Below are positions 35,601 through 47,600 of a stretch of DNA of 64,000 nucleotides, piece after piece (position 1 is the stretch's first letter; every line of letters starts with the position of its first letter). The stretch is taken from the NCBI GenBank assembly GCA_947623455.1, contig OX392532.1:30788792-30852791 (forward strand), read 5' to 3'. Position numbers and translations under genes: made by a program. This DNA is from Mimachlamys varia (lineage: Eukaryota; Mollusca; Bivalvia; Pectinida; Pectinidae). The notes below the pieces were generated by a model. It was not told where the DNA came from, did no database searches, and saw only the letters and a program-made list of their open reading frames with translations.

Positions 35601-38600
35601 TTAAAAGGACTGAAAATTTCATTTTTACTAATCCTTAATCCTTAGTCAACGCACGGTAATTAAGTGCTATTGGATATACAGTTACTATGTTGGGGGGTTG
35701 AGAAACAATTTTTTCAAACAAGTAATTTACTACACTGTATGCTTCCATTTTTGTCATTATTTCTAGCAAAACACGAAAGAACTGGGTTGGAATTCGACTT
35801 TCTATAGAAAAATAGTTTGGAAACATACAAAACAAAATTAGAGAATACGTACCGAAGCGTCAACAAAACCATAAGTCGAACTCAAAATACGAAAAAAATC
35901 AAAACAGGAGAGATCCACATGGAGACCCTTATAAAAGTACAAGAGAATAAGACAGATGTTCCGGAAGAGTAAGTGTCTTCTGCTTCATCAACGACTACGG
36001 CCATGTAAATCTTGGTCACATCCAAGTAAACATTAAGTCCTCGAAATGAAAACGTTACATTTGTCGGTGGGCCGAAATGAGTCAAATTCCAACACTGTTA
36101 TTCAATGTTTTGCTAGAAATAAGAGGGTTGGAGAGGAATACATCAAGTGCAGTAAATTACTTTATGAAACAGCTTGTTTCACAACCCTTTCCCCCAAGAT
36201 TGCGACTGCATGACAATAGCCCCCGAGTCTTTAACGTCCTCCTGACATACACATGGTGACCAAGAGTAATGCTATTCTTTGGTTTAGTTGGGTTATTTTG
36301 TTTTACGTCCTATTAACAGCCAGTGTCATCTCAGGACGTGCCAGGTGTTGGGGGTGGGGGAAAGTCACCGACCTACGGGCAGTACCTTGCAACTGCTCCA
36401 CGTTGGTTTCGAACTCGCAACCCAGAGGTGGAGGGCTACTGATAGAATGTCGGACATCTTAACCACTCGGTCACCATGGCCCTTTCACGATATTCTAACA
36501 GTTTACAGGTTTAATCACAGGTGCAGTGTCCTTTGCTATTTAGATCAATTCACTTAATAATTGAAAATACGACAAATGGTTACACGTTCAACCACAGTTG
36601 TTTGAGTTTCTGTCAGTATATAAAAAAAAAAGTGTATAAATATGGAGCCGCGGCCCATTACAGAATGTACTGTAATAGGAGGCTTATTTCACACATATAT
36701 ATTTACTATTTATTGACAGAAACTCAAACAACTGCAGTTAAACATGATATTATCTTAGATGGATACGAAAGTAATGCCATTCCCAGACTTACCCGGTCTT
36801 AGTGCTCGTCTACTCTTCAATGTGACAGTTTCCCCGGCTGTCTGGTTCAGGGTGACGGTCCGTGTTGAAGAATTGGAGTAACCCTTCTTTGGTGACGCTT
36901 TAAAGCAGATAGGGTTGGATCGACGTGGTGCACTTGTATGCTCAACTCGTATACTGTTTATATCTTGATTGACTTCTTTCTGGCATTTATACGGATTCTG
37001 GTACGAAGAAAGGGAACATATGACAAAACCATATCATCAATAGATAGAGGATCGTAACACATCCATATAGAAGAGACTGTGTCTTTGACTGATAAATTCA
37101 AAGAGAATTGAAAAATCTTTGACTAACACATTCATTCACAGAGAGGTGACTTCTTTGACTAACACATTCACAGAGAGGTGTCTGTGCCTTTGACATTTGT
37201 TTAAAGATACAGTACACAAAACTTTATGAAAATCCAAATTGTCTCGACTACTGTTGGTTGTTAGGAGACTCGTTCTGTCCCTTTAATATGAATATCACAG
37301 ACAAATAGGTCAAGGGGTCGTCATCCAAATTATAGTGTCCCAAGTAGGATTTCAGGTCAGACGACTCCTATATCCATCTTCCCAACCCATTCTACTCTTC
37401 TTTCCTCCTACATACTTTATCCTTTCTACTCTCATTCCTATCTTTTCTCATCCACTTAAAGGCCGTAAACAATAAGCGGATGTTAAACTGTCAAAATCAA
37501 AAAAGTCAAACAAATATGTCTTTTCCTACTGACATATGAAAGAAACTCCAAGTAAATGATACGTTTGGTCAACGCTGCTGCAGAGTTGAACACTGTTTAA
37601 TTTAGTGTTCTAAACGAGAGAACATTGTCGCTGTTGGAATCACCACATCGCCTCTATTTAACTTACGGTCCATTTAGGTTTGTTAGCCTGGCGGGGTATG
37701 GGTTTCTTTCCAGTCAGCCATGGGTCATCTAATATTTCATCCAATTGCGGTCTCACAGACGGATGGTACTGAAGTAGCTTCCGTATAAGAACCATGCAGT
37801 CTAAAAGATACAATATATTTCGGTTGCGTTCATTAAACAATGTAGAAACCCTATTTAAGATACTAGTACGTCTAAATGTTCTGGCACCCTAGTTCGACAA
37901 GGTATTGCAGACGATACTAATACCCTCGCGCCCCAACATTAGAAAAACAAAGTGAAAAGGGTATTGATTAGACATGTTTTCATGAGCCGGTATGCGTCAA
38001 GGATAAATGTTACTTAAATGAATGCCCCAATATTATATATATAGTAACAGTGACCTAACCTTTAAACGTGAAAAGATAAAATGTTTGTGAACACTTGGTT
38101 GGGAATTTCATGCCAAACGATCAAGAAATGTAGTCTGTAGAGTGATGAAATCAAAGTTTCTGTCAATTTCTTTTAATAGTAACAATGCTTTTGGATTGGT
38201 TTGGTTTATTATCCCCTCGCGACGAAAGTCGGGGAGGGGATATAGCGTTCCGTTCGCACGTACGTACGTACGTGTACGTATGTTCACTTTTTGTCAGCGC
38301 TCTTGCGACTTCATTTTTGAACGGATTCTGACCAAACTTCCTATATGGGTCCAGCATGGTAATACCTCAAACGAGTTCGTGTTTCAGAGGTTAAGGTTAA
38401 GGTCAAGGTCACCATACTATTTATAGAAAATCTTTGTCAGCGCTCTGGCGACTTTATTTTTGAATTGATCCTGACCAAACTTCATATATGGGTCCAGCAT
38501 GGGAATACCTCGAACGAGTTCGTGTTTCAGGGTGCCAAGGTCAAGGTCAAGGTAACCGTTACTATTTATAGAAAATCTTTGTCAGTACACTTGCAACTTT

Positions 38601-41600
38601 ATTTCTGAACGGATCCTGACCAAACTTCATATATGGGTCCAGCATCGGAATACCTCGAATAAGTTCGTGTTTCAGGGTGCCAAGGTCAAGGATAAGGTCA
38701 GCGTTGAAAAGGACCCCACTAATTTTCAAGACTCCCATTTAAAACATACAGAAGGACCCCATTTAATAAAATACCCAGCGCAAACCCTGCAGTAGTTTCA
38801 ATAGTCTTCATGTGACTATATTGCATTCTGTATTTTTCTTGAATGGGACTCCATCCAAGAAAATAATCATGTACTATGCCAATTAAACCTTCTGAACAAA
38901 GGAGAATGCTTATATATGCACTTAGATACACACATAATTATAATCACTATCAGGAAATGAAGTTGCTAGTGTGATGCGTAACCAGATACTGTTGAATGCA
39001 TAACAATATATACCATATTTATCTGGCAATGAGCCCATGCCTGATAAAAAGCCCATCCATGTCTATTGCAGTTCAGTGCAAATGACAACCGATGTTATTT
39101 CAATGTCCTACAATAACCCCATCCCCCATTTTGCGTCTAGAGTTCATGTGTTAGCACGCGAGGGGATTTGTATCGTTTGCGATGTCTTGTTTTGTTTTTA
39201 TCCTATTAACTGACAGTATCATTTAATGACGTGCTAGGTTTTGCAGGTGGAGGAGTACCCGGAGAAAAACTACGGTCAGTACCTGGCAAATGCCCCTCGT
39301 GGGATTCGAACTTGCAACCCAGAGGTGGAGGGCTAGTGGTAGAATGTAACAATGACCTAGTTTTTTACCACAATAGGTTGAAATATGAACTTTTATACAA
39401 GGGGTGACGTTTGTGAACTTTGTGTAAAGTTTCATGCCAATCGGTTGAGAAATGCATTGAGAAATGCAGCCTTTAAAACGGGGACTTCTTAATTTCTGTC
39501 AATTTCTATTTATAGTAGCAGTGACATTGCTTTTGACCGCAGCAGGTTGAAACGCGAACTAGTACAAGTGGCGATGTTTGTGAACACTTGTGTAAAGAGT
39601 CATGCCAATCGGTTGGGAAATGCAGCCTGTAGAGCGTTGGTATCCAAGTTGTGCCTATATCTATTTATAATAACGATGACCTTGTTTAAATGTCTGTCAT
39701 TTCTATTTATAGCAACGGTGACCAAGTATTGACCGCAGCAGACTGAAATTTGGATTTGTACCAGGGACGATGTTTGTGAATACGGAGAGTATCCTTATAC
39801 ACCCTCGACGACTCGTTGTTAGCGTATGAAAATAAAGTTTTGCGTTCAATTTATTCGTAAAAAAAAAAGCAATAAAGTACATCTGCCTTCAAAAGGCATC
39901 GTTATTAATTCCCTATTAATGCATTTTCTTTAGGACTTATAGTACTATTTCGCGTGAACCGAATTCATTTAATCACAGTATTGAGTACGGTATTCAGTTA
40001 ACAAGACAACTCTTTGCTCTTGAACCATGGTATAAAAGACATTTGTCTAGAACAGACAGTTAGTACACGGTAGACCGGTAACTACCAACAAAGGACGGAG
40101 TTTGCCCTAGCATGTCTTTGCATGAAACACTGAACACAAGGGAAAAATGTTTCTCGGAACTGATTTAAAACCATTGACGTACTCCAATACTCAATATTTT
40201 TGCGAGTGTCCTTTTTCGTTGCGACAGCCTCCAAACTCTTCGGTATGTGGAAATCTTCGTGCTATCAGTCATGCTATGTTACACTCTGTATCTATAATAC
40301 TACTAGTGTTTAATATATTCGCGAGTGGATATATTCTAACAATTTCACTTTTACAGTATCACATACACCAAATCCTAGCCTTCTTGCATGAGAGCCAGAC
40401 ACATTTTTTTCTAGTTAAGTTTTAATCATCAAAACTCTTATGCGTTTTCGTCATCTTTTTTTACGTATCTAATGATCACATTCTTGGTTTTCCCTTGATC
40501 ATATATACAGGCCGGCGGATACAGCAGCTGAACTCCACTTCCATAAAGAGTCGTTCGCAATAGCCCAGAGGTTAGCTCACCTTCGCTCCTTGCACCGCTG
40601 ACTATTTTGTAGCAAGCTTGAAGTGGCTAGCTTTCTAATTGATCTCCTATAAAACAAGATAAATCGTAAGGCTGTCCTTCATTTAAGGTTTACAGAACTC
40701 CAAATCCAAAGCCGGTCAATTTTACCGTTACGCAGCCGAACCTTACTTTTGATGCACATCAACAGATCATCTCCTCGTCTTATGCATAAAGTGACCAAAA
40801 CTACGACTTCTATCTTGGCTTGACATACTGTAAACCAACTTATTTTCGCGGCGACTTAATTTTGCGTTTTCATATGAAACGACTATTTCGCGGTGATTTA
40901 ATTTCGCGAAAAATACCGTCATAAATCTTATGTACATTACAGTACAGTACTCATACAGTTGGCATACCTCTGATTGAAACTATTTCGTGGCGATTAATTT
41001 TCGCGAATTCTAATCAACCTCGAAATACGCGAAAATGTATCGCACGCGAAAAATAATCGGTTTACTATATTCAATTGGTATATATATAGAGCGAGAGTTA
41101 GCGTCAACCCAGATGTATCGAGGACAATAAAGAGTTAATGTTTATATTATAAAAATAATAATTCGAGGTTCTTATATTGATTTATCACAATCTAAAGGTC
41201 TCTCAAAGTGGTTCACAAATTATTATCCGTGGCTATAGGGTCTTTGCAACCAGCCAATATCGTTCTCAACTCCATGGAAAGCATAAACCGTTGCTGTCAT
41301 TTCGGCACTCACAGCTAGCATTCTACAACATCCAGTACATCCCAGCCACGTACTCATTTACAGCTGAGTAGACTGGAACAAGCGGAGTAAAGTTTCTTCC
41401 TCAAGGATACCACATAAGCGCCGTTGGCGGGATTCGAACTTGCAACCATTCGATCACGAGCCCGGCGTCCTACCACTAGACCACCGTACCTCACATTAAA
41501 CTCACCGAAAGACACGCTTCGTTCGAACCTCAGTCTCTGCATCTTCATCTCTTCCTCCATCTCCAATAACTGGCTGTCATTGAATGGCAAACGACCGTTT

Positions 41601-44600
41601 ACCATGGCGAACAGAATTATCCCACTGAAGCCGAAATTAGCAGTATGTATAATATAATTGTTACTTCATAACACGATGGTAATGGTATTGGTTGATTTTA
41701 TACTTTTTCATAACCAATGAATCACACTTATTGCAATATTCGTATGCAGAGTATGGTCGTAAGCTAATGGTAGTAAATTATGCGTGATTTCAACCCTATG
41801 TAGTTTACACAGAAAGTCACTTACGTTTTTTAAGTAAATATGTATTTTTATATATAACATGAAGACACAACGTAAATTCACATTTTCTAATAATTTTTAA
41901 TTCATTTTTATTCTTAAAACCATCAAATAAGACCATCGTATGACTTATTCAAATAAAAATGGAGGCGATGACTCGAGAGACTGTTTCGGAGGCTCCTACG
42001 GGGTATTTGTTTACTAGGCTCTTATGGGGTATTTGTTTTTTATGATAGCGATAATAATAAAACAGTTTATAAAACTAGCACTTTCTCTCAGTTATTATGC
42101 AGCTTTAGCGTATAGGTGTCTGTCATGTCATTCATTAAGAGTCTTTGTCTTCATAGATGACGTAACACACACATATGCTGCAGCTTTTAAGTTTAGTAAT
42201 AGATACAGTATGCCGAAAAAAATAATTAAACTGCATCATACAACTGTTTCGTCCTCCTAGGACTCGTCAATGATAATATGGGCCAAAAGGTGGGAATCCA
42301 AAAATTCTAAACTAATGTACAAGCAGAAGGGTCAGGTGGTAAAAACCCCTTTAATTTATTAATTAAGAAGTAATATTAAACTAGTTCTGTATAATTTCAA
42401 ATCGTGTACAACGAACATGTGTATATTATGTACCGTGATACTACTCAAGTGAGATTAACTGTGGCTATGGAGGCTTCAGCATACCTCGGGGACTAAACAT
42501 CCACAAGCAGAGTATGCCACCCCCTATCATTAAAGATGACGTAACACAAACATAGGCTGCATCTTTAAAAAAGCTTAGTTACATAACGATAATTTACACC
42601 AAATTTATTTCAACTACTTGTATTTTCAAAATATTGAAATTCAAATATAATTTTGTATATTTAACCATTCAAAATATCTTAAAAATTATAACTGACAACA
42701 GTTGCATTTGTATGTTTTAAGAAACTTTGACCTACGTCGAAAAGTGCCATTGATTATAGTAATTTTTACAACTAACCCTGAAAGTTTTTCAAAGAAACGA
42801 AATTCAATTTGTTTATCAATATCGCATGTTTTAAAAGTTAACTCACAGACTCCATATGTCAGACCGGAAACCATCATACGGTTTCCCACGGATCACTTCC
42901 GGTGCAGTATATGCGTACGAACCGCAGGATGTCTTCAGATGAGTGTCAGTAGTTGGGACATGACAGGAAAATCCAAAATCTAGAATCCCCAAAAAAGGTC
43001 AATAATATTAAAGTTTCAGTATACATATGTAGTGCAAAAGAGATTTATTTGCATGCATTGTAAGTGGACGAAAACAGAAAATAGTGCAAAAAAAGCACTT
43101 GACGTGCCTGAGTGTATTGTTTGAGAACATAGCAAAAACACATTTCATATTCGAGATACAAGATTTTCTCTCTCAGTAGAAACACTTTTTCTGTAACAAA
43201 CAAATAAATGATCTGGAGGTGCCACTCTGTTGTAATAATATAGGTGGACTAGATTGATTTTTAAATGTCAATGGAATAATCACAGGGCAGCACAAGACAA
43301 TATAATTGACTAGTAGTGAAGTCCTTTTGGTTTATTTTGTTAATTTAGTTTTACGTTTTATTAACAGCCATGGTTATTTAAGGACGTGCCAGGTTTTGGA
43401 GGAGAAGGAAAGCCGGAGTTCCCGGAGACAAACCACCGAACTACGGTCAGTACCTGGCATCTGCCCCACGTGGGATTCGAACTCGCAACCAAGAGGTGGA
43501 GGGCTAGTGGTAGAATGTCGGAACACATTAACCACTCGGCCCCCGTATTGAAGTCATCGGTGTCCATACAGATCAATATTTTTTGTGGGTGTGCCTGCAT
43601 GCAGTTAAATATCTGCCTGGTAACTTAGTGTCTTTGATTTGTGTTACGATAAATTCGATTTCCGTACATAAGATGTTTGTCGAGAGCAAACAATTATGGA
43701 ATTCAGAGATGTACATTTTGTGGCTTAACCTTTGTTATGCATTATTTGCTACATACAATGTAAAAAGCATCGCTTTGTGATTTTCTGTGCATGTGTATTG
43801 TCTGTAGGCAAAGCGCCATGTCCATGTATCTTGTTTACAAGAAGTTGTTTTTTTCATTTTGAAAACAACATAGCATGTTTGTGATTAACTCTACCCCTTT
43901 TGGTCCCCCCAAAAAATCCACTTTCAATCAAATGTTTACATTAGGTTTGGCACAAGAGCACTTTCTTTGACAAATAGAGGAGATGGAAATCTGCATATAC
44001 CAGGGCCCGGAAAAGGCCTCATAGACACATCATATCCTTTCATTCAGGGCATGAGGTTATCACAGCAAACAGTGTTGAGATGGCTAAGCATAACAATGTA
44101 CTTACCTGTAACTTTGCAGTCCAAATTCTCGTCAAGTAAAATATTTTCACATTTCAAATCCCTGTAAAGGAAATGTCGTTTGTAATATTAATTGAAAACA
44201 TGCAAAGTGCCGGTTCATGCAGGAATTCAGGAAAGCGAGTCAAGTACAAAATGTATACGAAATCGTTGCTAAATAGCTTGAAAATAAACATTCGATTGAC
44301 CTCCGCTATTCTTGAAGAACTTCGTTGGAGGAATGGAATAATATTCCCATTAAAAGGACAAATGCACTTATGAACGAACTTTATGCATAGGAGAATTATG
44401 GCATCGACAAATGCGCATGGGGTATGGGACATACGAGATATTGAAGGGGGGGGGGGGGGTGTGTGCCATCAAATATGCTGCAATTACTCGTGAATTAGCA
44501 CTTTGATTCTATTGAAATTTGGATGATTTTTAGGTTAAAGATTAATTGTTCAACTGATATAAACTATTCTATAGAGTATTTCAATATGTATGAGTTATAG

Positions 44601-47600
44601 ACCCAGAAAATCTACCCTGTGTTTCTCTTTTGGTTTGGTTTTTGGTTTTGTCTGACAAATGCAACGTGATATAAAGAGTAATGCACTGTATATGAATATA
44701 AAGAGAAACTAATGATCAATCAATATTTGTATGTGGTATAGCCTTGCTTTGTTTACCTGTGAACTAAAAGGTTTCTGTGAAGGTGTAGTACGGCACTACA
44801 GATCTGAAAGAAGATTTTACGGGCATTCTCTTCTCCTATTCCCTTCTGGTTCTCCCCGATGTGCTTGTTGATCAGGTCCAGCAGGTCCCCGTTAGAGCAA
44901 TACTCCATCACCATGTACACGTGGTTCTGAGTGGAAAACTGCTCGTACAACCGCACCTGATCGAGTACAAAAGCACAACATGTGATACACTAAATGGTTA
45001 TAGTTAATACATATTTACCTGTGAAATATAGAAAATTATCCGCAACCGCACCTGTTCGAGTACAAAAGCACAACATGTGATACACTAAATGGTGATATTT
45101 ATTACATTTTACCTGTGACATATAGAAAATTATCCGCCACCGCACCTGATCGAGTACAAAGGCACATAAATGATACACAAAATAGTTATATTTATTATAT
45201 TTTACCTTTGAAATATAGAAAATAATCAAACTCATAAAATTTCTATTTTCGGCGCAGTAATGAACAGTGAAAATATAAGGTTTTGCCGAATGTAAAATTT
45301 TTTTTTCATATTTTCATTCGTGCGTAAACAAAATCTGCCATACTCGTGAAACATATTTGATATTAAACGGCAAACCAATGGACATGCTCTATGTAGCAGC
45401 TAGAAACTGATTAAAATACACCTCCTCATTATCCTGTCATGTTGACCACTATAGGTCGCTGTCAGATCCTCAAAACGACAGTATAATTAGGAGCTGTATT
45501 TTAATAATAATAAGAATTAACAGTTCTTATATACCGTTTTACCACAACTTATATGTCGTCTCAAAGCGGTTCACAAATTACGTTGTTTTAGGGCCTTAGC
45601 AACCAGCCAATATCGTCCTCAACTCCCGTGGGAGCATCCAACCGGTGCTGCCATTTCGGGACTCACAGCTAGCATTTTGCAGTTTCTAACACTGTCCAGC
45701 CATGTACTCATTTACAGTTGAGTAGACTGGAACAAGCAGAGTAAAGTATCTTACTCAAGGATACAGCACAAATGCCGTGGCCGGAACTCGAACTCGAAAC
45801 CCTTCGATCACGAACCCGGCGTCCTACCACTAGACCACCGTGCCTCCTGATCATATTGGTAGCAGCTACGTCGTTTCCAGTCTCAACTTACTTAATTATG
45901 CTTTGAGAATGAACATTTGAGACTTTAGTTTCAATGAAATCAGTTTTGGAAAATGACACTACTTCGATTAGTAATTAGCACCTATAGTAACAAGAATCCT
46001 GGAATGTGTTTTCCGTTTAACCAACGTCTAGTGCATAAAAATCAAAACTGGTATCACATACAGTACTAGTCTACCAAGAAGTGGAATAATTACTCGTGTG
46101 TTATACACTATGTATAGAAATTACACAACCACACCTATAGAGATATTCGAGATAATTTACAACAATTGTATGAGTTATAAATATAAATTAACACAAATAA
46201 TAACCGTTTCCCTATACCATCAGGATAATATAGGCCTACATTGCATGTGATTACTGTTCTTTCAACCTTAATTAGTATATTCATCACTAAATTGTAAATC
46301 CGTATCACTGTCAATCATAACCTATGATTAAACAATGATGATTATATGTTAAACTTATGCTAGATATATGCTGAACCTATGCTAAAATTAATCTATGCTA
46401 AACCTATGATTAAGCTTTGCTAAATCTAGATGTTAAATCTATGCTATACATGTGCTAAACCTATGCTCAATCGATGCTAAACCTACGCTATACATGTGCT
46501 AAATCTAAGTTAACCTATGCTAAATATATATGTTAAACTTATGCTAAATCAATGCTAAAGCTATGATTAATCTATGCTAAACCTAGATGCTAATGCTATA
46601 AATATGCTAAACCTACGCTTAATCTATGCTAAACCTATGCTAATCTGTAGCGTACTATTTAATTCCACACGCTATAACTGGAATTAGAGAAGGGTTCTGC
46701 GGCCCTAGATTGTGTATAATTCTTTTGGAATCGCCAATAAAATATCTTGAGCTCAATTGAATACATTGTAACAAAATGATATGAGTAATAGGGCTACTTT
46801 GTACACATTAATCAAGAACAAAGTATTACCAACAGTATTACAATGTATATAATATACATAATAAATACATACATTGTATACCATAAATAGGAAAACACGG
46901 TTTTTTGCATCGTCGGATACCCACGGTTGATCTCGCTTCGCTAACTCACTCATCACGAGTGAGTTAGCGAAGCGAGATCAACCGTGGGTATCCGACGATG
47001 ATGAGTGAGTTAGCGAAGCGAGATCAACCGTGGGTATCCGACGATCGGTTTTTTGTTTCCCTAGTATTATTTAATAATGCTTCAAGTGGCGCAAGATAAA
47101 TAAGTGCCATTTCATTGTTTTGTAACCCGAAACTCGTCTTCGTACTTCTAAAAAATGAAAACTAACATTCCGAACGGATATTTTATTTTAGGTTATATTC
47201 TTCGTGGCGAAAACAAAACAACGAAATGATAAAAAGGTGTTGAATGAAATAAAAAATTGATAGAATACATAATTACTATTACTGAATAAGTAGCTATTAG
47301 TATGTGCTACCACAGGGACCTGAGAATTTGTTATAGCTAGTTTTGTACCTAAACTAAGCTTAAGATGTTTAGAGCAATTTTACAGTTTTTGGAGATTTAA
47401 AACAATTTTCGATAAAAAATACCCCCCAACACCCTTCAATGTTCATGCCCACCTCAATGGTCACAAAGGCTAGGTCTTTGAGGGTCATTTTATCGAAAAT
47501 TATCTCTAAACACCTTAGTTAAGGTCCAAACTAGCTGTAACAAATTCGCAGGTCCCTGTGCGCGCTACTAATGTACTTACGATGTGTGGGTGGGGCGGGT

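Noticed and set aside
40147..40425. 92-codon + strand frame in kinase intron 6
   Set aside because: No motif, and no donor or acceptor arrangement; treated as chance.
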